NCBI RefSeq assembly: GCF_021347895.1
Contig: NC_067113.1
Span: 934,467-998,466, forward strand
DNA length: 64,000 nucleotides
Reading direction: 5' to 3'
Source of the DNA: Acanthochromis polyacanthus
Lineage: Eukaryota; Chordata; Actinopteri; Pomacentridae
A model generated the notes under the pieces. The model did not search any database. It was given only the letters and a program-made list of their open reading frames with translations, and had not been told where the DNA came from. Positions 24,115-35,900 of this stretch are shown here, piece by piece (position 1 is the first letter of the stretch; each line of letters begins with the position of its first letter). The translations under genes and the position numbers were made by a program.

Positions 24115-25744
24115 CAGTGGGTACGGAAAGTATACAGACCCCTTGAAATTTTTCACTCTGTCTCATTGCAGCCATTTGCCAAAATCAAAAAAGTTCATTT
24201 TATTTCTCAATGTACACTCAGCACCCCATCTTGACAGAAAAAAAAAACAGAAATGTAGATATTTTTGCAAATTTATTAAAAAAGAAAAACTGAAATATCA
24301 CATGGTCAGAAGTATTCAGACTCTTTGCAGCGACATTCATATTTAACTCACATGCTGTCTATTTCTTCTGATCCTCCTCGAGATGGTTCTGCTTCTTTAT
24401 TGGAGTCCAGCTGTGTTTAATTAAACTGATTGGACTTGATTAGGAAAGGCACACACCTGTCTATATAAGACCTTACAGCTCACAGTGCATGTCAGAGCAA
24501 ATGAGAATCATGAGGTGGAAGGAACTGCCCAAGGAGCTCAGAGACGGAATTGTGGCAAGGCACAGATCTGGCCAAGGTTACAAAATAATTTCTGCAGCAC
24601 TCAAGGTTCCTAAGAGCACAGTGGCCTCCATAATCCTCAAATGGAAGAAGTTTGGGACGACCACAACTCTTCCTAGACCTGGCCGTCCAGCCAAACTGAG
24701 CAATGGTGGGAGAAGAGCCTTGGTGAGAGAGGCAAAGAAGAACCCAAAGATCACTGTGGCTGAGCTCCAGAGATGCAGTCGGGAGATAGGAGAAAGTTCC
24801 ACAAAGTCAACTATCACTGCAGCCCTCCACCAGTCGGGGTTTTATGCCAGAGTGGCCCGACGGAAGCCTCTCCGCAGTGCAAGACACATGAAAGCCCGCA
24901 TAGAGTTTGCCAAAAAAAACACGAAGGATTCCCAGACTATGAGAAATAAGATTCTCTGGTCTGATGAGACCAAGATTGAACTTTTTGGTGTTAATTCTAA
25001 GCGGTATGTGTGGAGAAAACCAGGCACTGCTCATCACCTGCCCAATACAATCCCTACAGTGAAACATGGTGGTGGGAGCATCATGTTGTGGGGGTGTTTT
25101 TCAGCTGCAGGGACAGGACGACTGGTTGCAATTGAAGGAAGGATGAATGCGGCCAAGTACAGAGATATCCTGGAGGAAAACCTCTTCCAGAGTGCTCAGG
25201 ACCTCAGACTGGGCCGAAGGTTCACCTTTCAACAGGACAATGACCCTAAGCACACAGCTAAAATAACAAAGGAGTGGCTTCAGAACAACTCTGCGACCGT
25301 TCTTGACTGGCCCAGCCAGAGCCCTGACCTAAACCCAAATGAGCATCTCTGGAGAGACCTCAAAATGGCTGTCCACCAACGTTCACATCCAACCTGACAG
25401 AACTGGAGAGGATCTGCAAGGAAGAATGGCAGAGGATCCCCAAATCCAGGTGTGAAAAACTTGTTGCGTCATTCCCAAGAAGACTCATGGCTGTACTAGC
25501 TGAAAAGGGTGCTTCTACTCAATACTGAGTACAGGGTCTGAATACTTATGACCATGTGATATTTCAGTTTTTCTTTTTTAATAAATTTGCAAAAATTTCT
25601 ACATTTCTGTTTTTTTCTGTCAAGATGGGGTGCTGAGTGTACATTAATGAGAAATAAAATGAACTTTTTTGATTTTGGCAAATGGCTGCAATGACACAGA
25701 GAGTGAAAAATTTCAAGGGGTCTGAATACTTTCCCTACCCACTG
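24115..25744 (+). mobile_element. Tc1-C, Tc1-like transposon
   Basis: Ends cagtgggtacggaaagtata and the complement of cagtgggtagggaaagtatt lie beside TA on both sides. ITRs are about 215 bp with inner direct-repeat motifs (near 24300-24330 and 25530-25550). The ITR family is the same as the orphan at 2684. The transposase has one frameshift only. Confidence 0.94.
24489..25528 (+). pseudogene. Tc1-C transposase with a single-base frameshift
   Basis: The frame is open for 302 codons from ATG 24489. It has the HTH (SGQGYKIISAALKVPKSTVA), hook PRPGRPAKLS, Asp in WSDETKIELFG, KHGGGSIMLWG, Asp in [11 protein letters not shown] and Glu in SPDLNPNEHLW. It then hits a stop just after HQRSHPT. One base appears deleted near 25386: restoring a base count there would join the frame that runs NLTELERICKEEW and ends EKGASTQY at 25528. 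The catalytic core is complete; only about the last 45 residues are lost. Confidence 0.9.
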
Positions 25745-26445
25745 TATGTATGGTGCTTCTAGTGTGTGTATGAATGTGCAAACTGATGACGTCAGGCTGG
25801 GCGTCAAATAAAAACTCACTCACAACTCCATTTATATTGGTTATAGTTTTCTCATTTTATGCGGAAATTGTGAAATCAAACGGGACCTGCATATTTCTCT
25901 TTTTTTGGTGGAAATGTGAGATTCTTGTGGGAATTATGCACTGTTTTGCGGGGATTATGCGGCCTTTTCGGAAATAATTGACTCCCGGGACAAGGTACGT
26001 TTTATCCGTTTGATTCCCGGCTATAAAACACACAAGCAGAAACAAAAAATCAAGCCGTTTTTTCGTTTTTTCTTTTTGAACAAAAAAACAAAAAAAACAG
26101 GAAACGGTTCGTTTTTTCGTTTTTTCGTTTTCACCCCCAAAATGAAAATACGACTCCATATTCCGTTTCATTGGTGGGCGGGGCTTCGGAGCCTGCCGGT
26201 GCACAATAAAGCTCCTGCCCATCACAATAAAGCTCTTGCGCTGGCATTCATAGACAGACTGACTTTCATTGTATTGCCTGCCCCCACTGCACTTCCCCTA
26301 ACTCTAAATCAAAGCAAGTCGTGTACACAGTAATGACAGTCATAACCAGTGGTGTAGTCCAGTTTTTTCTAGTGGGTATACTCCAACCTCATAAACCAAA
26401 GCCAGGTCAGGTTCTCATATATGTGCGCGTGCACTCACATGTCCG

Positions 26446-26452
<7 letters not shown>

Positions 26453-26536
<84 letters not shown>
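26453..26536. repeat. (AC)n microsatellite
   Basis: About 42 AC units preceded by a short CG-rich alternating stretch (gcgcgcgc). Alternating purine-pyrimidine sequence of this kind can adopt Z-DNA. Confidence 0.95.
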
Positions 26537-26539
<3 letters not shown>

Positions 26540-26613
26540 GCAGCAGCTCCTTTATTTCAAACTACCAATTAGATACTTATAGACATTATAGCGTCAGCAG
26601 CTCCTCCTCCTGC

Positions 26614-26667
26614 CATCAGGTAGAGCTGATGTTTCCTCTTCATCAGGTAGAGCTGATGTTTCCTCTT
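26614..26667. repeat. two perfect 27 bp tandem copies
   Basis: The unit catcaggtagagctgatgtt plus tcctctt occurs twice in a row and then begins a third time (catcagg). Confidence 0.9.
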
Positions 26668-27368
26668 CATCAGGCTCCCTTTCCTAAATGTTAACCTTAG
26701 CTCCAGCTGTAGTGTTCCCTAAAGCGGCAGTATTCACAGGACAAGCAACAGGCTTATTAAAACACTGAAATAGTTTCATTTAGCTTTGCTTTCTTTTTCT
26801 TATTTTTTCTCCACTGACTGATGTTGGGTCATTAGAGGTTCTAGACTCATGTCCCTCTTCTTCTAAGCCAGGGGTATTCAGCTAAAATTCAGAGAGGTCC
26901 AGTCAGCAAAGGTCCAGAACATCATAATGTCTCACTTGAGTTACTGTGATATATGCTGATGTAACCTGGTAGTTTTATTAGAGTCTGCCTGTAATCAAAA
27001 ACTGACCGTCAAATAAATTCAGTACGGTTCAAAAACATTTTGACATTTATTAATAAATAACTTATATGTAACTGTATATCTTAGAATAAAGTGCAGAACT
27101 TAAAAAAGCATGACTGAACAACCTGAATCAACTTCTGTACATCTTTTACAATACATAAATCTCATAAATGTAAACATGTGAACACTTTTACATTTTTGTC
27201 TGTCTCATATCACTCCCCTAATATCTCTGCAGCTTAATGGGAGAGCTGAGCTGCTGCTTGTTTGAGCCGTTCTCAAAACATATTTTAATTATGTTCATAG
27301 TTGAGAAAGCTGCCTTACAGCTGTTTGCTGAGCCAAACGTGGTCAGCATGTGACCACAGTCTGTCCTC

Positions 27369-28294
27369 TAGAGATGTATAAGGCACAAAAGATACGACTC
27401 TCAGAGCCGATGCTTTGTAGTGAATCTGAAGAGCCGACTCCTAACGTATTTAATGGAGTATGAAGTTTAACACTGTCCGAGCAGAAAACATGTTACTGGA
27501 TCCTAGATTAAAGAAGCTTGCCTTCAGTGACAACAGAGCTGTTGATGAGACACTTCAGAGAATATGAGCAGCAGCCTGACACCTCCACCATTAGAGGACA
27601 AAGTGGAGGAGGAATCTCAAACTTCTGCTGTGTGGAGCCTCTTTGATGGAAGAGCTACAGGAGATGATTCAGGAGAAATCCTACAGCTGATGTGGTGATG
27701 GAGGATCATATCTAGAGGAAGCCCTCATCCAACCAGCAGACGACCCACTGAGCTGGAGCAGGACAAGGCCTCAGTCTGCCCCACCTGGTGAAGGTGATGG
27801 AGGAGAGACAACTTCTTCCATCTGAGAGAATCTTCTCAAAAACACGGCAGATATTCACTGAAAGAAGAAATGTATCAGCCCATCCAAGCTCAGCCATCTG
27901 ATTTTTCTGAATGTCAGCCTGCTCTGAGGACATTTATACTGTTTGAATACTGAGTCTGGTTCTGTTTCTGTTCTGGTTCTGTGGGTTCACGTGCAGAGTT
28001 TTGTTCATTTATTTTTTGTGCAAAAAAGTTTGGTTGAAATAATAAACAAAAGCAAGAATACCTGTTTTTGTAACAGAGCAAATGTACAAAATGAGTCAAT
28101 TATAAGGCTTCTCATAAAAACACTGAATGAAAAAGAGTTTGTCAAAACACAAATGATTCATATTTGCCAGGTTAGGCAAAAACATGAGACTACAAAGAAT
28201 AATAAATTAGGAGCCATTTGGGAGCCAAAAGAACCGGCTTTTCTTTGGAAGCAGTGCCAAAAGCTCTCTGAAAAGAGCTGAACTTCCATCACTA
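27369..28294 (+). mobile_element. innermost hAT element with perfect 8 bp TSD
   Basis: The element starts tagagatg and ends ...catcacta. The perfect 8 bp ctgtcctc lies on both sides (27361-27368, 28295-28302). The right subterminal region (complement of agttcagctcttttcagaga and ggctcccaaatggctcc) is typical of a fish hAT family. Inside is a decayed transposase end, so it is an internally deleted copy. Confidence 0.88.
27490..27918 (+). pseudogene. hAT transposase C-terminal remnant
   Basis: In one frame it reads MLLDPRLKKLAFSDNRAVDE, like the LDPRFKxxxF...A motif of hAT/ZBED-type transposases. After an interruption it reads LLPSERIFSKTRQIFTERRN, the PSERxFS motif of the hAT C-terminal dimerisation domain, ending near the expected LIFLN motif with two stops. 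Multiple stops and shifts: inactive. Confidence 0.75.
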
Positions 28295-29561
28295 CTGTCC
28301 TCTGTGTCCCTCATCTCTCAGCTGCTTTTTGAAGGCAGAGCTGCGATGCGATTCAGCGACGTCATTGGCTGAGTAGCGTCACGTGGGATGCCTGAACTCG
28401 TACATAATTGGTCTGTGCGTTTCTGAGCCGATAGACCAATGATAAACACTGGAAAGCTGCACCGGTAAAATAGAAGCGACCTGTCAAATTTACACCCGTA
28501 CAGACGGCGTCTGGGTCCGGATCCGGACCGCGGTCGGCCTTTCGTGAGCCCTGTTCTCAGCCAGACACCTTCCCCCGTCCCATACAGCTTCACCGCTTCC
28601 TGACACAGAGAAAAATGAACGTTATGTCAAAAAACATACTAATACATGTGTTTGCGCATTTTTAAGTGGTTATATGGAAATTCGGGAAGTTTTCTAGTGG
28701 GTATAAGGCGTATACCTGCGTGTTTACACTCCTGGGTATACGTATCTTTGCGCATTTTTAAGTGGGTATACAGAAATTTGGAAAATTTTCTAGTGGTGGG
28801 GTGTATACCTGCGTATCACGTAGACTACACCACTGATCATAGCTACATGGATGACGTTTGTAGCAAAAAAAATTTAAAAAAAACGCGTGAAAATCATTTT
28901 AATATTCAGAGTTAAGATGGATTAAATGCGCTGTCAAACAGCGCTGAGTGGAGCGGCTGACCGGACCAAGACGGCGGCCGTATTTCTCGCTGCGCAGCAC
29001 CCCGAGCAGCGTTGACCTGACCTGGCTTTGGTTTATGAGGTTGGAGTATACCCACTAGATAAAACTAGACTACACCACTGGTTATGACTGTCATTACTGT
29101 GTACACGACTTGCTTTGATTTAGAGTTAGGGGAAGTGCAGTGGGGGCAGGCAATACAATGAAAGTCAGTCTGTCTATGAATGCCAGCGCAAGAGCTTTAT
29201 TGTGATGGGCAGGAGCTTTATTGTGCACCGGCAGGCTCGAAGCCCCGCCCACAAATGAAACGGAATATGGAGTCGTATTTTCATTTTGGGGGTGAAAACG
29301 AAAAAACGAAAAAACGAACCGTTTCCTGTTTTTTTTGTTTTTTGTTCAAAACGAAAAAACGAAAAAACGAACCGTTTCTTGTTTTTTTTGTTTTTTGCTC
29401 AAAACGAAAAAAACGGCTTGATTTTTTGTTTCTGCTTGTGTCTTTTATAGCCAGGAAACAAACGGATAAAACGTACCTTGTCCCTCCCGCATAATCAGCG
29501 GCATTTTGGTGATTAATGCGGGAATTCATGCGATCGCATAATTGCGTTTTTCTGGAGGGTC

Positions 29562-30852
29562 TAAATAATGTGAATATGCTGTAAAAAGATAGAGGGATTC
29601 ACTGTTTATTTTGTGTAGCTTCAAATGTATGACTAATGCAGAGCAGCTGAAAAAACACTTGAGCCACCATTTTGCTGGTCGTACATCATAATATGTCACA
29701 CAGATTATGATGTAAATATATTATATTTTAAATCTGCACAATATACTGCCCAGATCCAAAAACATGCCTCCTCATGCATATTGTTCAGCATATCCTTCAA
29801 AATGAATAATACAATTTACCAACCAGTTTAAAACACACAAGACATGCTACACTGCAAATCTGCACCGGAATATTAGGAATATACACCCGCTGTAAATACA
29901 TTAAAAATGACTTTCTGGGTCTCTTCCAAAAAATTCAATATAACAATTAAAACCTATGGGTTAATAAAAACATAATACAAATAAAACACAACACATCTAT
30001 AAATTCAAATGAGAATTCATGATGGACAGCAAGCTGCAAACAGGCATTTGCCACATTGTCTGATGCATCCATGCACTCTGAGCTCACACCAAGCTGCCAT
30101 GCATGGACAGGTACAGTGGCCTCTTGCAAACGCAAGACACACATATACAGGGGAGCAAAAGCATGTAAACTGATGCACCAATCCTCAACATTAAAATTAA
30201 CACACCCATCAGTTGTTAATACCAAACCAATACTCCAAAGTGAAACTGCATTTGGTGTGTTAGCACGGACACATATATAGTTGGACAATGAAACAACCTA
30301 AAATATTGTCTGCAGCTGGTAAACAGCTTCATGTGATTTTGTATGTATAGGATGATGCTGAATGTTGGCGTTGTTTTGTAGGGTTGCGTTAACCGCCCTC
30401 CATTATGTGTGTCTGCAGTTAGAAGCACTTTGCATCAGCTTTTGCAGTCAACAGTGACTTTTGTAAGATGCTTTTTTTTTTTTGCAGTGGTTCTCTATGC
30501 TCACTACATTAGTTTAACTTGCTTGTATTAGTTACCAGTGAACACAAAGTACAGCTGAGGCTGAGTATTATACACAAGACATGTATCTATCTATTGGAAT
30601 TGAAATCTGTCAGTAGTAGTCAAAGTATTTAACTCCACACCAAAATAAGACAACACATGAATTGAGTTTACTGTCTTTTGCTCACAAAATCCTTCAGAAC
30701 ACACCAAATTCAATTTAACTTGGAGACAACCGTGCCACACCAGGACCCTCCACTTGCAGACTCACAAACACACAGAATATGGGATTTGACCAGGTGGCTT
30801 AGAAAGCACAAACGCGTGCATGCACACCCACATGTATACACTCATTGCTGAC
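29562..30852. other. intron, no clear feature
   Basis: Intron between the nested cluster and window exon 7. AT-rich with a short T-run near 30473; no exon or repeat family recognised. Confidence 0.4.
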
Positions 30853-30972
30853 CTTGGCGTTGGGGCCCTCCAAACCCAGGGCCATTAGCTGAGCTACTGT
30901 GTGTTCCCGCAGGCTGTTGAGCTCCGCCTGCTGCCGGCGGAGCTTGATCAGCAGCAGTGTCAGCTCCTCGGG
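30853..30972 (-). CDS. plekha5: plekha5 conserved helical exon PEELTLLLIKLRRQQ (window exon 7)
   Basis: This exon encodes PEELTLLLIKLRRQQAELNS then LREHTVAQLMALGLEGPNAK, a helix-forming block that is almost identical in mammalian PLEKHA5. It is 120 bp in phase 0 at both ends, with acceptor gctctgtgcag and donor AAG|gtcagc. This block was the main reason for choosing PLEKHA5 over PLEKHA6 and PLEKHA7. Confidence 0.94.
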
Positions 30973-32376
30973 CTGCACAGAGCAACACACAGAGGAGAAG
31001 AAGGAACCACTACATTTGTTTTTGTGGAATACAGTTGTTGTTGTTTTTTTTTTATTACAGAAAGAGACTTAAATAAAAGGAGTAATAATGCTAGATTTAG
31101 AGTGATAACATATGTAGATGAAGACCTTGTTTATGCTGAAAGGCTCTGTTACAAAGTCACATTTTTTAAACACAATATTAACTGAAACTTCAGCATGTAA
31201 CACTGAATAACCTGCCAGCTATTCAACCATATGATTCCTGTATGGTGTCTATAACTGAAAGAGAGCTTCAGACTAAATTAGGGAAGCCTGAGTAAAAGAT
31301 TTCAGACAAAAATGATAGGATTGACGACATGTACGACGATCATTTCATACAGTTTAAAGCCTGATGAACTAATTGAATTTGGATGTCAGGCAGCAGATGA
31401 ACTTTACAATCAGCTGACAGATGCAAAATATATTTAGGTGGCTGAAAACAAAACAATTATTGCTGTTTCCACATAAAAAATGCCATTTTCCTTCAAATAG
31501 CATTTTTTACACTGACAAATGAAGAACTAAGGCAGCAATGCAGCTGTGTTGATGCAGACATTCATTTCACTCGAACTCTGCTGCCTTGCAGAGCCAGTTC
31601 TAGCGCAGAACAGAAATGAGAACAAGGCCTGTCCCAACTGGAAGCCAGAACGCTGCTGCCACACTCCAACTGTTAAACTGTTCCTACATTTGACATGTTG
31701 CCAAGTCAACTAGGAAATATACTGCATGTGGTGAAAATTAAATATAATTTTTCAATAAGAGAGGAGAAGATTCTGCCTCCTCTTGACCTCATGAGTTTGG
31801 TATTGGCTACTGTCTCTGAGCTGTTTGATGATGGACTCATGGATGGACTGATGCACAAAAAACACTGATTCTTACAATTACACACATTTCTCACACACAC
31901 ACACACACACATATATATACACTCAATCTTTCATCATTGTAAAAGAGTGAAATAACACAGCCATTGTGCCAAAACAGGAAACTGCAAAGAGCCATGAACA
32001 ATTACTGGACAGACTCTTTCTATCAAACTGCCAGGCAACTCATAAGCAGCTTCAAACTGAAATATCAGTTCTCACTCTTGATTGTGGTTGCTGCAATTTG
32101 AGCGCAAAGACATTTTCAGATGTGTTTCGACAGTGTGTGTATATGCATTGCACCAGCAATAATTACAGTGATGCCACTGAGACAAGGGGAAAAGGCTGCA
32201 ATAACAGGCAGCCAACAACAAATTACACAGAGATAGACGTGTGAGCTGTGTGTCAAAAAGTGTAGGCTTAAGGGATGGACAGCTAAATGTTCTCTTCATG
32301 TCACTCTCTAAGATATTACTGAAAGCAGTGACAGAACAAGTTGAATGCCAAAGTGAGAATGTGCAGCGACACTGAC
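30973..32376. other. intron, minor simple repeat
   Basis: Intron between exons 7 and 6. Only a short (CA)n(TA)n at about 31893-31920 stands out. Confidence 0.5.
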
Positions 32377-32460
32377 CGTCTTGCCTTGCAGTGACTGTGG
32401 GGTGATGGTCTGAGGAGGGACACCGGCTGCGATGGATCGTCGATCAGGTGGGTAGCCGTA
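32377..32460 (-). CDS. plekha5: plekha5 exon YGYPPDRRS...PQSLQGKT (window exon 6)
   Basis: This small symmetric exon (84 bp, phase 0 both ends) encodes YGYPPDRRSIAAGVPPQTIT followed by PQSLQGKT. Human PLEKHA5 carries VPDRRSVPAG...SPQSLQGKT at this point. The acceptor is ctcctccacag and the donor ACG|gtcagt. Because it is in-frame it could be skipped without a frameshift. Confidence 0.92.
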
Positions 32461-32864
32461 CTGTGGAGGAGGTACAACAATCTCAGGTTCACTCATTTTA
32501 GGCCTTTTGAATCACATAACGTTTTGGCTCAAAACCATTTTTTGTACCCTCAGATGATCTTAAGTATCCCTGGACCAACCGCTACCTAAGGAAGTGGATA
32601 TAGATATAATAATATCTTCATACAACTGGAAAGTCAATACTTTGGTTTATTTGGTCAAGTCTGCTTGTATACTGCACTCCCACATCAGGTAGCAGATACT
32701 GCAAGCTTCAAACTACATATTCAATGGCTATTATAACTGAGCAACTCCAACCATCTTGCTATTACTTTTTGCTGTCTATCTGAAACCATTGTTCACGACT
32801 TTTGGCTAACTTTCAGTTATTAACCTACCATACTATTACATATTTAGCTAATTATTGGTACCTA

Positions 32865-32910
<46 letters not shown>

Positions 32911-35900
32911 CATATTTTTAAGCCAACCACTATTTAAGCTGTTTTTTTGTTGCCGGCTGCCATTTCATTTATCCACTGACTAACATTTTCAGCCTTTCAT
33001 CCATTACTTTCAGCTGTTTAAAAAGTAACAGTTAAAAATCCATTATAACCCTTTATCTATTGAGAAGACAGGCAGCTCAGTGGTTCAGGTTTTGCGCTAC
33101 TGCTCAGAAGGTCAGATATTTTTTTTGTCATTGCACAGGGTACAATGAACTGCAGTCTAGCATACCCCAGCTAGTTATCCCTGCTAGGATGCTGGACTCA
33201 GAGGACAGGGTCAGCCACACAATGACAGCCCTGGTGCAGAAAGGTCTGACACCAACAGCAGCAGACTGTTTGATCAGCAGCCCAAAGCCTTGCTGAGTCA
33301 CATCTACCCCAACATCTGCTAAACTGACTGCATATTTGACTTCCAATGCAGTGAGGCATGTCACTCTAGTTTTATATGAAGACGAGAAAGACCAATTGTT
33401 TCAAAGGGAGGGATTCACACGCATTAATACACACACACATGGCAGGACCAGCTACCAAAACATAGAACACAGAAGCTTAGACTAAAAGAGACATACAGAG
33501 GCAGTACAACTTCATTCTCTGTTAAGGACTCTACAATATATTTACATAGCAGCAGTTACTACCTGCTATATTAATTCTATATTTATGCTATGTTGTATTA
33601 ATGTTACAAATCTCATCCATAAAACTTATAAACTTTACCCAACACAGTCTGCAGTAGTTTTAAACTCCAGTGCCATTACACAACAGGAATGAACATGCAG
33701 ATATAATGAGGAATGATGAGTGTGGACAAGATGACAGGCGGGAACATCAGTAGCACATGATTTGTTGTTAATTATCTGATGCAAGCAGAAGCACTAGTAA
33801 TGCTCTTTGGTGGAATTCATTCACTGATGCAACCAAGGGGAACATCTCCACCATAAAAGAGGAAAATTAATAAAAACAATAAGGAAATGCCTGCCTTCAT
33901 CCTGCTTGATAATTGCCAACATCTGCTTTCTTTCTTAGCAAACACAGAACACTGACTTAATTAAAGCAAATGTTATTAAATTCGGTGACTATGGTGGGCT
34001 GAAAGGAATTTATTCCACTGAGGAAGAACACTGTTAACTTCAACAGATAGTGCTTATTTTACTTCTAAGTCCACAGAAGTAAAATAAACAGTATTTGTTA
34101 AAGTCATTTCATCTAAAAGTTAACCTCACTTCCACAGCAAGGGTGGATTGGAGAAAACATTCCAAGGTCTATGGGTCCCGACACTCAATGGCCCCCAGAG
34201 TCTCTAGGTTGACTAAGTGCCTTTTTCTTAGTGATTATCTAAATGATTGCTAGCATGGTAATATGCACCACTATATGAAGTGAAATGATAAACACCACTG
34301 CCTTTTTACCTCATCTTATTATTCAGGCATAGTGCACATTTTAACTTAATTTCAATTTAATTAATATAATTAAAATAAACTAGAGATGGAGGGTTTGAAT
34401 CAGGGTCCACAACAGTTTGTGTTGCCTTTGGACCTCCTTGGTGGTTAATGCGGCCCTGCCATGTATCTGTTTTTTCAGTAACATTTAATAAAAACATGTT
34501 GGTAGCATTGCATTACTGCTGCACTAGTTACAAAAATGATGTCGTTATTCCATATGAATGTGATTTAACACCACACTTACATGCCACTTTAGAACTCAAT
34601 CAACCAGGCTCATTTGGCTTGTCCATGAGATAAATGTTTCTTTCACAGATCAAAAGTTTACTTCTCACTCACTGCAGTGACTAAAGAACATTCCTCCTTC
34701 TAGCTGGGACAGATTCAACATTATTACAGTTCCTCCTGTCCGGGGCTCTGAATAAAAAGCAGAACCTGTGCTGTTTGATGGATTAAGGTGAGATGTTTAC
34801 TGTGTGTTGGTACAAAGCTGATGTGAGGTGTCACAGTGGCTCGCTGTGAGGACAGGGATGGGGCTCAGGCTTTAGGACTACAGCCATTCAGTGAAGCGAG
34901 AATTGCCCACTGGCTGGAACTCAGTTCTTTCTGCATCCTGCCCATTTCTCTCTCAGTGGGAAATCTGAAGGAACATCTGTGGACTCTTTAGATCCAAAAC
35001 TGTTTCCACATCTGACAAGGATGTCCATTGATGTGAGATGGGATGCCAAGCCCATTAGCGAGTGCTTGAATAGCAGACAGCTGTGTTTTGTATAATTCTC
35101 CTCCTCTGGATGAAGAAATAAATGAGAGAACTGTAAAGTGACGGTGTGATTTTCAGCTATTTCCGATCAGCATTTCAGCTCTGATTGTCAGGATGACTTG
35201 ATATTAAAAGAAACCCTTCATCATCTCTGAAAGCATGATTGGTTTCCACTCAAACTGTGAAACAAACTTCATTATAATAATATATAGAAATGCTGTCACT
35301 GCACCAAGCTCATTTTGTTTTTGGAACTACATTGCAAAAGCCTGCAAGTGCTCTCTTAACACTACATCTCATCTTAACAGTGCTAAATCAGTGATCACCA
35401 GTTTGTCTTGCTCGACGGACTGGTGATCTCTGTGCAAAGCATTTTACTTTGAAAGCAATTTTGTTTATTTTCACTTGACCAAATTCAAAGCAGTTCTCGT
35501 GATGTGTGGCATACTTCAGGGTAATATTTTTCAGATATTTAAAGTCTGTAACTTTGTTCTTTTGCTCATCCCAAAGTTTCTTCCAAGTTTCCCTGATTTA
35601 TATCTTATCTGAAGTGGTGGTTCAAGGAAAGAAGCTGTCATATGCTGTGCAGATTGCTTCCTTGAGACTAATTTGTGATTTGCTATTTTGAGGGATATGA
35701 ATAAAACTGACTCAATTCCTGTTCCAGTCTAAAAGTGCTTTAAGAGAGCAACACAACATTTCTGATAGCAAGACTTGCTGTAGTGTTAAGACTTCCCTCT
35801 ACTTTAAGCTATAATCTGGAGATTTGACTTGGTGGACAGCAGCAGCCTGTGGTGAACAGGATGGAAGAACTGGATGCAGGATGGACAAAGGCAACGGAAC

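Larger units (their letters stand above)
26869..28553. mobile_element. hAT-like element with 8 bp TSD, interrupted by another hAT
   Basis: The left end caggggtattcagctaaaat and right end ...cgtgagccctg are fish hAT-type termini. The flanks ttctaagc and ttctcagc form an 8 bp target duplication with one mismatch. The right subterminal part (gtccggatccggaccgcggt) is a known style of these elements. It is non-autonomous as seen here, and split by the element at 27369. Confidence 0.75.
26347..28835. mobile_element. hAT-like element with TIR cagtggtgtagtc (boundaries tentative)
   Basis: The left end is cagtggtgtagtcc at 26347; a matching right end gactacaccactg closes at 28835. The flanking 8 bp gtcataac and atcatagc agree at 6 positions. 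A second copy of the same end at 29064-29080 belongs to the right arm of the long-TIR element and has the inverted flank gttatgac, so the closing end is uncertain. The interior has (AC)n at 26453-26536, a duplicated 27 bp unit at 26614-26667 and a duplicated ~96 bp unit at 28651/28747. Confidence 0.5.
25988..29483. mobile_element. long-TIR (foldback-like) element, unknown family
   Basis: The left arm (25988 to about 26415) and right arm (about 29019 to 29483) are inverted copies, starting ggacaaggtacgttttatcc. They are flanked by a 6 bp direct repeat ctcccg (25982-25987, 29484-29489). The arms contain purine-rich aacgaaaaaacgaaaaaacg tracts; the right arm has an extra ~53 bp unit of this tract. 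The core is filled with other elements. I recognise no transposase belonging to this element. Confidence 0.7.
23672..29561. mobile_element. outermost element of a nested transposon cluster
   Basis: The ends gaccttccagaaaaacgcg (23672) and the complement of gaccctccagaaaaacgca (ending 29561) match at 17 of 19 bases. They are flanked by TA, or, if one base is added to each end, by 8 bp with 6 matches (taataatt/aaataatg). The element's own sequence, marked by repeated attatgcg words, occupies 23672-24114, 25745-25987 and 29484-29561. Everything else is later insertions. Superfamily uncertain. Confidence 0.6.

Noticed and set aside
33068..33110. Possible tRNA-derived SINE head (ggcagctcagtggttcaggt)
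   Set aside because: The A-box-like start is present but no B-box, body, tail or TSD could be found.
34140..34460. Possible hAT-like MITE
   Set aside because: The words resemble known fish repeats, but neither inverted ends nor a target duplication could be defined.
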